From Mesorhizobium sp. 113-3-3 (lineage in GTDB: Bacteria > Pseudomonadota > Alphaproteobacteria > Rhizobiales > Rhizobiaceae), in NCBI RefSeq assembly GCF_016756495.1, contig NZ_AP023244.1, positions 62,001 through 126,000 of the forward strand: a stretch of DNA of 64,000 bases. The letters are read 5' to 3'. Each line of letters starts with the position of its first letter. Within the stretch, counting starts at the first letter, position 1. The position numbers and the translations under genes were made by a program. Below, one piece after another: positions 36,954-46,024 of the stretch. Under the pieces are notes generated by a model. The model saw only the letters and a list, made by a program, of their open reading frames with translations, was not told where the DNA came from and did not search any database.

Positions 36954-37550
36954 ATGGTCTTTCGATTGAAGGAGCGCCTCGGCAGGAAGTTCGAAGAAGA
37001 AGTGCAATTCTTCAAGGGCTGGCAGAAGGACAAGAAACGCGTGGGCGCGCTGATGCCAACGTCCGTTCATGCCGCGCGCCGTATGGCAAGCGTCATTCAC
37101 CCTGCATCCGGATTGCCGGTTCTTGAACTTGGCGCGGGAACTGGCGTCATCACCAAGGCTATCCTGGAAAGAGGCATCAAGCCGCAACAACTGGTTTCGG
37201 TCGAATATTCCAAGGATTTCTACCATCGCCTGACGCGAGCCTTTCCAGGCGTGGATTTTCGATTGGGCGATGCGTTTGCGCTGGGAGAAGTGCTGGCCGA
37301 ACGCAGCGGGGAGCAGTTCGACTGCGTCATAAGTGCGGTGCCGTTGTTGAGCTTTCCGATGGAACAGCGTGTTGCCCTGCTCGAGGATTTGCTGTCCCGC
37401 ATCCCCGCTGGCAGACCGGTGATCCAAATCACCTACGGACCTTTGTCGCCGGTAGTCAAAATGCCGGACCGCTACGTCGTGTCTCACTATGATTTCGTCG
37501 TCCGCAATATCCCGCCCGCACAACTGTGGACTTATCGGCGAGCAGTCTGA
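36954..37550 (+). CDS. pmtA: Phospholipid N-methyltransferase, PmtA type
   Basis: The 198-residue protein starts RLKERLGRKFEEEVQFFKGW and has SAM motif VLELGAGTGVITKAIL (about 56-71), VEYSKDFYHRL (about 82) and the ending RNIPPAQLWTYRR. This is the rhizobial (Sinorhizobium-type) PmtA pattern, which methylates phosphatidylethanolamine to phosphatidylcholine at the membrane. It lies 80 bases after panC. ATG 36954 is preceded by GGGAG. Since rhizobia often have several pmtA copies, this may be an accessory one. Confidence 0.85.
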   Translation: MVFRLKERLGRKFEEEVQFFKGWQKDKKRVGALMPTSVHAARRMASVIHPASGLPVLELGAGTGVITKAILERGIKPQQLVSVEYSKDFYHRLTRAFPGVDFRLGDAFALGEVLAERSGEQFDCVISAVPLLSFPMEQRVALLEDLLSRIPAGRPVIQITYGPLSPVVKMPDRYVVSHYDFVVRNIPPAQLWTYRRAV

Positions 37551-37767
37551 CGGCGCGACGCGCGGAAGACGGCGGGCCATTCGCAAAATCGTGCTGAAAA
37601 ACCCTGGTCCAGTTGCTTAGGGCGGCGTGAGAGCGTGAGGCCGCTTCAAGCCTGAAGACCATAAGGACGATGCCCGTCCGACAAAATGGAAGAGGACCAG
37701 CACGAGGTGCCGGCTTGCCTATCGTGGGCTCGTCGACGAGGTAGGGACGTCCCGATTGCTGAAGCAA
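37551..37767. other. Spacer, no gene
   Basis: Convergent gap between pmtA and the phasin gene. A short GATTGCT/AGCAATC repeat near 37754 could help end the phasin transcript. Confidence 0.35.
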
Positions 37768-38232
37768 TCAGGCGGCGACCTTGAGGTCCTTCAAAGCCTT
37801 CTCAAAGCCATCCTTGATCGGCCTGGACACGTCTTCGGCAGCTCTCATCATCAATGCCTGGAGGGCCTTGGCCTGTTCGGCGGACTGTTCGATGTGCTTG
37901 TGCAGGAAGGCGGCCTGCAGTTCGAAGAATTCGGATGGCGACTTCACGGCAACCAGTGCTTCGACGTGCGCGAAGCCAGCTTCGGCATTGGCTCGCAGAG
38001 CGGCAATTATCTTCAGGGCCACATCGTTGCCGGTGGTCCTGGCCGTTTCCAAAGTCGACTCGAAAGCCGTTTGAGCCGTTTCGGCGTCCGAGTTCAATTT
38101 GGAAAATGCTTCCTTCGACCGTTCAATGCCCAGCTCAGCGACTGCGCGAACTTGCTCGGCAGCCTTGGACGGCTCGAAGGTAGGGGAGTCGGCGTTGTCG
38201 ATCGTTTCGGTCTTGCCGGGAAACTTGGACAT
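37768..38232 (-). CDS. Phasin-family protein
   Basis: The 154-residue all-helical protein has the Phasin_2 pattern: KAAEQVRAVAELGIERSKEA, GNDVALKIIAALRANAEAGF, then VKSPSEFFELQAAFLHKHIE. Phasins coat polyhydroxyalkanoate granules and affect their size; rhizobia use PHB as a carbon store. No cysteine or signal peptide is seen. The start at 38232 follows AAAAGGATC. Single gene. Confidence 0.85.
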   Translation of the reverse strand: MSKFPGKTETIDNADSPTFEPSKAAEQVRAVAELGIERSKEAFSKLNSDAETAQTAFESTLETARTTGNDVALKIIAALRANAEAGFAHVEALVAVKSPSEFFELQAAFLHKHIEQSAEQAKALQALMMRAAEDVSRPIKDGFEKALKDLKVAA

Positions 38233-38458
38233 TTTTTGATCCTTTTGCAGACTAGAGGCAAAAACAAAGCTGCCTCCTTGATGTACGAAATCGTCGCAAC
38301 GGATTTATGAATCCGACAACAATTTGCGCCGCGAATTGGCGTCAGCGAAAGCACGACGACAGAGTCGGATTTCTGTTGTGTCCTGGATGAGCATCCATTC
38401 CCGTAGCGGCCGGACCTATGGCGCCGCCCGCAACAGTTCGCGAGTGCGAACAATGACT

Positions 38459-40105
38459 TCAATGCCGAGGAAGGTGAAGCTCTGGTTTGCGGGCCGAGCT
38501 TGTCGGCCGCTCAATCGAAATCGTCATTTGAGGCGCTTCCTCTCCCGCGTGTAGCTGGAAGACACGCCCGTCCAGTTCCTTGTCTACTTCCGTGAGACGA
38601 TGGTTTAACCGAAGGTAGTCGGTCCAGGTCGGCGTGCGGAATGTCTCTGTCCATTGCATAGGCTTCTGAAGGTTGCGCTGGAGCGTCCAATTCCGAGCAC
38701 CGACGCGGCTGTGGACATGACGCCGCTGCCGCATGAGGTCGAGGAAGGCTTCGAGATTTTTCTCGGCTATCAGATATTCGACCTTGACCACGATCGGGCC
38801 GCTTCTCGGCTTCAGATTGAGGGCGACAGCCGGGGCGTCGAATGCCTCCAAAGGATCGGGCTCAGACTCGTGGCGCTCACGAAGTGGGAACAGGACCCCA
38901 GCTGCAGCAACCAGCAGCAGGGCTCCGGCGGAGCCCTCCAAAGCCCAAGCCACGGAATAGGTCTGGGACACCGTGCCCCACACCCAACTGCCGGCCGCGA
39001 TGCCGCCGTCGATCAAGGCATAGTAGATCGAGATTGTGCGTCCTACGACCCAGCGCGGGCTCGCCAACTGCACACTCACGCCAACGCCGGACCAGGCGGT
39101 GACCCAGCCCGCGCCGCCCAAGGCGAGCGCAATTGCCGCCACTACGATGGAAGACGTCAGCGCCAAGGAGAGTGAGCATGCCGCACAGGCGACGCAAGCG
39201 AGAGTCATAAGCCGTTCTTGCGACAAGCTCCGTCTGAATGTGCTGTTGGAGAGGCCTGCGAAGACAGCACCGGTCCCGAAGCCGGCCATGAGCGTGCCAT
39301 AGGCCAGCGGTCCTCCACCCAACTGATCGCGGACAACCAGCGGCAACAGCGCGAGAATGGCGATGCTCGCCAGGCCAAAGAGGGTTCCGCGTGCGATCGC
39401 AGCCTTGATTTCCGACGACATCGCCGTGAAGCGCAGCCCATCATAGATCGCCGTCCTCATCGACTCACGCGGCAGAGGCGAGGAGCGCACCTTCCACTTG
39501 CAGCGCCATATGGTCGCCAATGGGACCAGATAGGTGAGGGTGGTCACGGTAAAAGCGGTCAGAAGCCCGAATGAGGCAACCACGATGCCGCCGAGCGCCG
39601 GGCCCACGGTCCGCACAGTGTTGAAGCCGACGGAAAGCAAAGTGACGGCAGCCGGAACATCGCGTCGGTCTACCATATCGCCAACCGAGGCCTGCCAGGC
39701 CGGATCGTTGAGGGCGCCGCCAGATGCGATCAAGAAGCTGAAGCCGAGGATCATCCACGGACTGACAAAGCCCAGCGCAACAGACGCGGTCAGCATTGCA
39801 GAGGCGATCACCATAAGACAGCGGCCGGCGAACATCACCCTGCGACGGCTGAAATTGTCGGCGAGCACCCCGGCGAAGACAGATAAAATGAATGCGGGCA
39901 GGTTCGATGAAGCCTGGACCAGCGCCACCATCAGATCGGACGTTGAGATCGTCGCCATCAGCCAGCTGACGGCAACAGTCTGCATTAGCCAGCCGAGACT
40001 GGAAACCTGCGTGGCGAGCCAGATCGAACGAAAGGTCGGCTGCATGAGCGGCGCAAAGGTCGTTGGTGCAGCCAAATCTTCATTTGATCCAGCCACCCCA
40101 CTCAT
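38459..40105 (-). CDS. MFS exporter (EntS-like, MFS_3) with C-terminal extension
   Basis: From ATG 40105 it encodes 548 residues. About twelve hydrophobic segments are visible, with the MFS loop motif (FAGVLADNFSRRRVMF, about 60-75) and TVGPALGGIVVASFG, typical of the enterobactin-exporter type. Residues about 430-548 form a soluble extension (PIVVKVEYLIAEKNLEAFLD, then RNWTLQRNL and ETFRTPTWTDYLRLNHRLT) resembling the monooxygenase-like/ABM-like tail found on many rhizobial members. It may export a siderophore or other small molecule. A decayed duplicate lies at 22433-22990. A start at 40153 is also possible. Confidence 0.8.
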   Translation of the reverse strand: MSGVAGSNEDLAAPTTFAPLMQPTFRSIWLATQVSSLGWLMQTVAVSWLMATISTSDLMVALVQASSNLPAFILSVFAGVLADNFSRRRVMFAGRCLMVIASAMLTASVALGFVSPWMILGFSFLIASGGALNDPAWQASVGDMVDRRDVPAAVTLLSVGFNTVRTVGPALGGIVVASFGLLTAFTVTTLTYLVPLATIWRCKWKVRSSPLPRESMRTAIYDGLRFTAMSSEIKAAIARGTLFGLASIAILALLPLVVRDQLGGGPLAYGTLMAGFGTGAVFAGLSNSTFRRSLSQERLMTLACVACAACSLSLALTSSIVVAAIALALGGAGWVTAWSGVGVSVQLASPRWVVGRTISIYYALIDGGIAAGSWVWGTVSQTYSVAWALEGSAGALLLVAAAGVLFPLRERHESEPDPLEAFDAPAVALNLKPRSGPIVVKVEYLIAEKNLEAFLDLMRQRRHVHSRVGARNWTLQRNLQKPMQWTETFRTPTWTDYLRLNHRLTEVDKELDGRVFQLHAGEEAPQMTISIERPTSSARKPELHLPRH

Positions 40106-40153
40106 TTTCTGCGAACCTTTGCTATCCGAATATTGGCAAGCGGTGTCTCGCAT

Positions 40154-41038
40154 GTAATCCCGACTGAACCGTGGCGGCCGTGGGCTGAGAGATCATGCCA
40201 ATGGGAAATTATTTTGGCGCGTCGAGGGCCCGTTCGATGTCGAGCGGAACATCAACAGTCTTGGCGCCGACGAATGGCCTGAACGCCGCCAATAGGAGAG
40301 CCGGCCGACCGCAGAGGCACCTAAGGAATGCAGATGACCCAGCGGCCAGATTATTCCCGAGTTCTCGGGTAACGGCTCGGCGAACCGCGTGCAGTCTATC
40401 CATCGCTTGGCCATTTCCGATATCGGGGGACGCGGACAGCCGTTGCTGCAATGGAACGGCTGCCTCGCCTACATCGGGCGTGAAGGCAAGGAAGGCTAGA
40501 AGGGTTTCTGGATCCGCATCGGCTTTCCGCCCAGCCGATGGGATGGTTGCATGGGGCGGGCTTTCGACCAAATTCCGCGCGCTCGTGATTATGCCAACGG
40601 CCGGCCGACCGATCTCCACCTGACCGGAGGGCAAGGGGAGACGGGAAATCTGCCGCTGCCATGCTCAATGTGCTCTAGCCTACTATTATAGACGCGGTCC
40701 GCGCGCAGGACCGCATGTGGAGGCCTCGGCAAACTGGAGGGACAACATGTCAGCCTGAAGGTTGCCTGGGCGCTGATCTGCGAGGCAGGTCGAGGAAGGC
40801 TTCAAACTTCAAAAAGCATACGCGTGCGATAGTCGAGTGCCGTTACGACAATTACGTTCTTGAACTACGTTAGTGCAGAAACTACCCGCTCATTCGTCAT
40901 TGCTTTTCGCGACCGGCGTCCATCAGGATCATCGCCTACAGAACACATGACCCCTGTGCCGCGTTTCAATACCTCTTGCACCATCAGCGAAAGATCCGGA
41001 AGCCGTTGCGCCTATCCGTCGGAAGGCGGCCATGGCTA
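40154..41038. other. Degenerate region
   Basis: A minus-strand frame at 40209-40634 ends VDVPLDIERALDAPK and may be the tail of a gene that preceded the MFS gene; related bases recur beside the duplicate copy near 22960. The plus strand near 40390-40560 also reads in part like protein. No complete gene is visible. Confidence 0.35.
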
Positions 41039-41620
41039 TCACTTGGCGGAGCACGCCCCGGTCGACCAATCGCAATCGTCGCTGCTGCCGCCTCCACCGT
41101 TGCTCCGTGGAGGGCTGTATGAACGATTGCCGCCGCCTCCGCCTCTATTTAGCGCACCGCTGCCGACGACGGCGCCGAGGATGCCGATCACGCCTTCGAC
41201 AACTTGTTGGTCCCCATTGGTCCAATTTCGACGCTGGGCTGGCCTTGGGGCGGCCGCGTCGGCGACTGCGAGACGGTGAATGTTCCGACCTGAACTTGTA
41301 AACTTGTTACCGACGAAGACAGACCAGCAGTCTGCCCATCGGTTCCTGTTGCAGACCTGGTAAGCGGCATTGAGGGCCGCCTGCCCGGATCTCAGGTTAC
41401 CTTGCGAATAGCACTCGGCACGCCAGCCACCATTGTGAGTCGACGTGAATCCTACCACCATGGCCTTGCCCGGCGGCATCCGCCTATAGCTGGCCATGAA
41501 GCGGGCGTCTCTCGTGCATGTGTTGTAAGCGAGTGTCCCGAATGTATCGGCCCGGGCCGGAGCGATTGGGCCGAAATAGACTAGGCTCAGACTGAGTGTG
41601 GCGATAAGCATCCCTCGCAT
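41039..41620 (-). CDS. Secreted protein with Gly/Ser-rich tail
   Basis: ATG 41620 follows GGAAGGTG and gives 193 residues. A signal peptide is clear (MRGMLIATLSLSLVYFGPIA, cleaved after PARA). The mature domain has six cysteines (YNTCTRDARFMASY, RAECYSQGN, AAYQVCNRN, RWADCWSVFVG). The tail is low-complexity glycine/serine ending DDCDWSTGACSAK. The paired cysteines suggest a disulfide-bonded periplasmic or extracellular protein distantly like DUF4189. The frame is open 22 codons further upstream but without a start site. Function unknown. Confidence 0.65.
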   Translation of the reverse strand: MRGMLIATLSLSLVYFGPIAPARADTFGTLAYNTCTRDARFMASYRRMPPGKAMVVGFTSTHNGGWRAECYSQGNLRSGQAALNAAYQVCNRNRWADCWSVFVGNKFTSSGRNIHRLAVADAAAPRPAQRRNWTNGDQQVVEGVIGILGAVVGSGALNRGGGGGNRSYSPPRSNGGGGSSDDCDWSTGACSAK

Positions 41621-42164
41621 TGGCACCTTCCGTGTTGTCGCCTGTTCTCGCGTTTCGGGGGACAAGCTTGTCTGTCGGGTCCCCATGCCGCATCACCCAT
41701 TTGGGTTACGATCCGGCTGCACGCGCTAACAAAAGCCGATGAGGCGGCGGGGGGAGTGCCCTACGCTGGGAACCCGAACTTGGCGGCGCAGAAGGACTTT
41801 TCACCCCGGTAAGCCCAACAAGGTCGCGCGCGAATGGACTTCAAGAAGCGACGGACCGCACTACTCTTTGACGTAGCCTTTGTGACTCTCTGAGCCGAGG
41901 CCAGGAACACCACCTTCGGAAATACGGTGTTCCGGCGTGGCGACGCCGAGGTGCCCAGCCCTTTCATAAAGTTTACGTTGCCGACAGCCGAGGCGCCGTC
42001 TTTGCTGAGGAGGCTGCTTAGGGAGGGATATGACGGCGCCCGGATTTCCCCGGTTACAAGGGCTGCTAACGTCTAGCGATCGCAGATATGGAGATGCTAG
42101 ATCAAAGCGTCGTTGTATGAGGCTGCGCCGCCTTGTCGTCCATGCTCGACGCGATAAGGGCAAA
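41621..42164. other. No recognisable gene
   Basis: Intergenic. The open minus frames at 41761-42301 have no motif and no ribosome site. Confidence 0.4.
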
Positions 42165-42542
42165 ATGACCGCCGAAACTCTGCCACGAGACAGCACATTG
42201 GCAACGGTGCTGCCCGGGCTTGTCGACGCGGAAGAATATGTGCGACGTATCTTCGAGCGAATGCGTGCCGGCAAGCTCGACCAAGTGCGCATCGGCATCA
42301 AAAGTGGTGTCGAGTGTCCAGACTATCTCTTCGATGAATTTTTCAAGGATGAAAGCGATCCGGGTCCAGGCCAGCCGGTGTCAATGCAAGCCTATAACGG
42401 CAAAACGCATCGACCAGTCTCATTTGAGAAATGGGCAAACTCCAGTAATTGGGCCACCGTCGGGATGACAACGGTCGAGGTTCAGAGGCTGCTCGGCGAT
42501 ATTCGAGGATGGCCAAGATCTCGCAAGCGACCTCAACGATAG
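42165..42542 (+). CDS. Hypothetical protein
   Basis: From ATG 42165, behind AAGGG, the frame gives 125 residues. It has a plausible globular composition: LVDAEEYVRRIFERMRAGKL, IGIKSGVECPDYLFDEFF, then VSMQAYNGKTHRPVSFEKW. The frame extends 45 codons upstream, but that stretch is rich in basic residues and unlike a protein. No family recognised; typical of island cargo. Confidence 0.45.
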   Translation: MTAETLPRDSTLATVLPGLVDAEEYVRRIFERMRAGKLDQVRIGIKSGVECPDYLFDEFFKDESDPGPGQPVSMQAYNGKTHRPVSFEKWANSSNWATVGMTTVEVQRLLGDIRGWPRSRKRPQR

Positions 42543-42570
42543 TTGCGAGAAAAAAGCTCGGAGGTGAGCG

Positions 42571-42762
42571 TCAGTCCTCGCCCTGCTGCGCCTTCTTAAC
42601 CATCTCCGGCATCTCTCTCATGACCTCGGCAAGCATCGCCTCACCTTCGGCAACCGAGGCGACCGGTTCGCAGTGCAAGAGTTTGCCGTCCATAAAGACC
42701 GCCGCGAGGTAGGGGAAACCAGCCCGAGGCGGGTCGTAAATAATGCCAGTTGCGTTTGCCAA
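42571..42762 (-). CDS. Small conserved hypothetical protein, 63 residues
   Basis: ATG 42762 has an excellent GGAGGTGA upstream. The product (MANATGIIYDPPRAGFPYLA, AVFMDGKLLHCEPV, then an amphipathic helix rich in Glu and Met) looks like a compact strand-strand-helix fold. No family known to me. The ribosome site and composition make it likely real. Confidence 0.6.
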   Translation of the reverse strand: MANATGIIYDPPRAGFPYLAAVFMDGKLLHCEPVASVAEGEAMLAEVMREMPEMVKKAQQGED

Positions 42763-42965
42763 AGGTCACCTCCATTCGGGGGAAAGCCCAGATATAGGAG
42801 CCTTAACCCAATCCGGCGAGTCTCAATCCAAGCACCATCACCATTCAATCACGTGTAATCGATCCCGCAATTCGGGCATTCGTCATCACACTGGCACTCC
42901 CATTCGTCGGACCATGAAACGGTCGCATTCTTCGCAGCGGTAGTGGTTGAGAAAACGGGCCATGG

Positions 42966-43199
42966 TCAGCTTCCCCCTACCGCGAGCCGTTGCGGTGCGG
43001 GCAACTGATCGCCCCATAGGTGCAGGTTCACGCACTCAGCATGGTGGTCAGCTATCCATTGAAGGCACTCCTTCTTGGGACCAAGGAATAGCGCGAACCC
43101 GAGAAGCCCATCCTCTCGAACCTCATGGGTCATGCCCTTGATCGCGCTGTGGCCGAAGTGGAGCAGGAGAACTCTCTTGCGCTTAGAATTGTCGGTCAT
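42966..43199 (-). CDS. Small hypothetical protein, 77 residues
   Basis: The ATG at 43199 overlaps the stop of the small gene upstream (ATGA), which argues for translational coupling and decides the start. The product is MTDNSKRKRVLLLHFGHSAI, then a globular stretch with CLQWIADHHAECVNLHLWGD. The two cysteines and several histidines could bind a metal, but no known motif is formed. Confidence 0.5.
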   Translation of the reverse strand: MTDNSKRKRVLLLHFGHSAIKGMTHEVREDGLLGFALFLGPKKECLQWIADHHAECVNLHLWGDQLPAPQRLAVGGS

Positions 43200-43392
43200 G
43201 ACCACAGCGCCTTGTTCTCGGCGTGGCGCACAGCACCCTCGGCCGATGACAGTGCCAGGCGTGCCTTTTTGGCTGCGCGTGGGGCGCCGGCGACCTTCAG
43301 GCAGTCCCGAGCGAAGCGAAGCGCCTTGACGGCGGCGCGGGCCGCCCCACGGGATTGTTGGGCACTTTCATGAAGTCAATTAAGTCGCTCAT
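43196..43392 (-). pseudogene. Small hypothetical gene with probable frameshift
   Basis: From ATG 43392, behind AAAGG, it starts MSDLIDFMKVPNNPV. One base out of frame it continues AARAAVKALRFARDCLKVAG, then APRAAKKARLALSSAEGAVR, to a stop overlapping the next gene's start. The helical, alanine-rich second part is coherent, so a one-base change near 43335-43345 probably broke a 65-residue gene. Otherwise two short peptides are made. Confidence 0.4.
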
Positions 43393-43561
43393 TGCATTTT
43401 CCTTTCATCTAGCTCCACGATTGGGGAGGTTAAATCCTGAGAAAAACGGGCGATCAGGATGCACCTAGAAGCCAAGCGAAGATCAGCGTGGCGGCCACGG
43501 GCAAGATCAGCATGGCGACATGCCGACTAAGCTCGTTCCTTGGTCATGAGATGGGCCATGA
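43393..43561. other. Spacer, no gene
   Basis: No coding signal apart from the ribosome site of the small gene at 43392. Confidence 0.35.
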
Positions 43562-43870
43562 TCAGCGATCCCCCAGCGTAGCGCATACAATGACGCGAAG
43601 GCCTGAAATCAGCGCCAGTTCACCAGCGACCGCCAGCGCGTCACGCGGGTCTTCAATGTCGGTGATGGCCTCGCACGTGCCGTCGGGCTCTGGAAACCGC
43701 CCGTAGACCGTGAAGAATTCGGCAGCCTTGGCCGGCTGGTTGCCGAGTGTGTGGCCTGGCTCGTCCGGATCGTCGACGCATCCGGCCAATTCGAGCCGTT
43801 CGAATCGCTTCCAATCGGGCGCGGCGTAGTTGGTGCAGCAATTGTAGAGGCGCTCGGAAGTGTCAGCCAT
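43562..43870 (-). CDS. Hypothetical protein, phage/island type
   Basis: The ATG at 43870 overlaps the stop of the 44843-43863 gene by eight bases, so both are in one operon. It encodes 102 residues: MADTSERLYNCCTNYAAPDW, then FFTVYGRFPEPDGTCEAITD and a hydrophobic C-terminal helix. It has three cysteines and a central strand pattern. Similar small unassigned proteins occur in rhizobial prophages. Confidence 0.55.
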   Translation of the reverse strand: MADTSERLYNCCTNYAAPDWKRFERLELAGCVDDPDEPGHTLGNQPAKAAEFFTVYGRFPEPDGTCEAITDIEDPRDALAVAGELALISGLRVIVCATLGDR

Positions 43871-44843
43871 TGGCCCGGCCCTCCGCCTTGGCGATCGCCG
43901 GCAGGACGAACGCGCGCCGCCAATTGCCAAACCATTCGACCAAATCGCCGCCGTTGACGTCCGTTTCGCCGTCTGGCTGGCATCCGGGCTGCCTTAGTGC
44001 CGGCGGGGCGTCGAATTGTGGCCAATCGGTCACGGCGAGCTTCAGCACCGCCAGCAGATCAGAAACACGAACGGCAGGGCCTTGGCGCTCAGCCTTGGCT
44101 ATGGCGGCGCGTGCCTTGCGCCAAGCTAGCTCGAGCCGGCTGGCTTGAGCATTGGTCCATTCGTGATAGTCTGCGGCTGTACCATTGGGCGGCGTTTCAG
44201 AAACCACCGAATCAAGCTCCACCAGAGCAGTCAGCAAGTCGCTGGCGTGATCGGGCATGGCTGGCGCCGACGCCTCGGTGCCAGCGGCTTCCGCCTTCGC
44301 AATGGCGGCCTCGACCAGCCTCTGCGCTTCGCCCCACGGCGCGCGTTGCGTGACAGGACGCTCCAATTCGCCTTTGGCGCACCGCATGACGGCATGAAGC
44401 GCCGCCAGCATGTCGGGCCGCGCCTGCTCACGCGGAATTGCCGCGCGAAGGCCTGCGAGGATGTCGGCTATGCCTTCCTGTAACTCGTCGTCTTCGAATC
44501 CGCGAATGAAGCTTTCCGCCTGGACGAGAGCGTCAACGGTGTCGCTGGCGTGGTCTGGTACCGGGTCTCCGATATCGACCAAATGCGCAGTTATTTGCCA
44601 GGTTCCCCATGATCCATCTTCATGGAACGAATGCAGTCTCCTCTGGGCCTCGCGCCAGTCGCCCGGGTAGGGCAATTCGCCGGTACCTTCTTCATCAAAG
44701 ATGCCGGCGATCTGCCATTCATCACGCATTGCCTCTTCCAGGCGCGCATCGGCAGCTTCTTCCGTGCCAAACGCCTCAGGAAGACAAGGGCCTTCGCCCC
44801 TCTCAGGTGTGCAAGTTGATACAATCCAAATTTTGGTTTTCAT
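43863..44843 (-). CDS. Hypothetical protein with repeated helical modules
   Basis: The 326-residue acidic protein starts MKTKIWIVSTCTPERG and has an N-terminal globular part (to about residue 90: AMRDEWQIAGIF, SFHEDGSWGTWQ). Three related helical modules follow, each ending in the phrase AIAKAE (VEAAIAKAEAAG, KARAAIAKAERQG, LPAIAKAEGRANG). PDHASD occurs twice at module starts. This suggests internal duplication. ATG 44843 follows AAAGGG. It resembles prophage early-region proteins; the function is unknown. Confidence 0.6.
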   Translation of the reverse strand: MKTKIWIVSTCTPERGEGPCLPEAFGTEEAADARLEEAMRDEWQIAGIFDEEGTGELPYPGDWREAQRRLHSFHEDGSWGTWQITAHLVDIGDPVPDHASDTVDALVQAESFIRGFEDDELQEGIADILAGLRAAIPREQARPDMLAALHAVMRCAKGELERPVTQRAPWGEAQRLVEAAIAKAEAAGTEASAPAMPDHASDLLTALVELDSVVSETPPNGTAADYHEWTNAQASRLELAWRKARAAIAKAERQGPAVRVSDLLAVLKLAVTDWPQFDAPPALRQPGCQPDGETDVNGGDLVEWFGNWRRAFVLPAIAKAEGRANG

Positions 44844-45502
44844 GATCTCAGATCCCTTTCAAACAGGCAGCGGCACAGAGGAGGCTGCAATTGCGAGGCG
44901 GCGGCGCAGAACGCCGCCAGAGCCGCGAATGCGAGGAGAGCGCGGGCGAATTTCCGCTCCTCTCCAGGCCCTTCAAGCTCGCCTCCAACGCCCGGCCTCT
45001 CACTCTCTCGGCAGCGATCGCCTCCCGATGGCCGGTCAGGATTTCGGTGGCACGGTTGGCGGTCGCCCTGCTCACGCCGGCCTCATGTGCGAGATTGGGT
45101 TATGGTCAGGCGGCCATTTGTCTGGATTGGGCATCCCTCGGGAAGTCGCACCATGGCCACGCGCAAGGCATCTCTTGTCGCGGTGCTGACGGGAACGACA
45201 ATTTCGCAGACCGACTGACGGCGTGAGATATTAAGGAGCTGAAGAGCGGCGGGGCCAGAACAGTGCGCTGTCGGCCAGCACCGTCGCGGAGCTGAAGGCT
45301 CACCGCGCGCGGCAGGCAGACGAACAGCTGCCCTATCCGGCTTGGACCGAGATAGGGCAGCACACCTCGCTAGACCTGCTGGCTCTGCTGCCTAACTAAT
45401 GTCGAAAAAATCTCAGGACGAAGGCACCCCCTATTTGGGATATGCGCACGTTCGACTTCGCTAATATAGTTTGTCCGCCCGCGCGACGCATCCAATTAGA
45501 CT
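44844..45502. other. Decayed region with HTH and integrase remnants
   Basis: The minus strand near 44960-45100 reads HEAGVSRATANRATEILTGH, then an alanine/arginine helix: a helix-turn-helix piece of a larger protein. The plus strand near 45255-45375 reads LSASTVAELKAHRARQADEQ, matching the linker helix of tyrosine recombinases. Neither is intact. Confidence 0.45.
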
Positions 45503-45961
45503 ATGCGCTCGGCCTATGACGAGCGCGTAAAGGCGCAACAAGAAGGAAGCACCAACCGCAATCTGTCAGTCTCGCTCCGCCTATGGGGTTTCTGTCAATG
45601 CCAAAAGTGCATGCGCCAATCATTCGTTGCAGCCATGGCATTGGTGTCCAGCGCCATAGTAATCACCGCGGGGTTAGAGCAATCGTATCCAGCGCTTACG
45701 CTGGCGGTCGTCAGCCTCGCGAGCGCGGCGACGGCTCTGTGGATTATTCACATCGTCGTCTTCGGGCTGCGGGCGGCGACAACACCGACAGTGAAGAAAG
45801 GCCAGCCGATCGAACTGAGCGGCGACGTCCTTCGTGTCGATGAGAAGACAGTCACGGTGAACCTGTCCCCGCCGGTCACGGTGGACATCGGTGTGGTGCG
45901 GCTGGTGACGAGCTACGTGCCGCCAGCGAGAAAGAAACCACTCGTTGACAAGACGATCTGA
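45503..45961 (+). CDS. Small membrane protein, hypothetical
   Basis: The 152-residue frame has a cysteine cluster (CQCQKC, residues 31-36) and two hydrophobic helices (FVAAMALVSSAIVITAGL; LTLAVVSLASAATALWII). A soluble C-terminal strand-rich part follows (GDVLRVDEKTVTVNLSPPVT). It seems to be an inner-membrane protein with a cytoplasmic beta domain. The true start is uncertain: ATG 45611 would remove the cysteine cluster. No family recognised. Confidence 0.5.
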   Translation: MRSAYDERVKAQQEGSTNRNLSVSLRLWGFCQCQKCMRQSFVAAMALVSSAIVITAGLEQSYPALTLAVVSLASAATALWIIHIVVFGLRAATTPTVKKGQPIELSGDVLRVDEKTVTVNLSPPVTVDIGVVRLVTSYVPPARKKPLVDKTI

Positions 45962-46024
45962 CAAATCCTAGCGCGCGCTGTCTCGTTTCTGAACCAAAAT
46001 GCTGGCACCGGTTTTGCACCCGGA

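Noticed and set aside
40195..40634. Overlapping frames on both strands upstream of the MFS gene
   Set aside because: Neither shows a known motif or ribosome site over its length; only the minus-strand tail hints at a lost gene.
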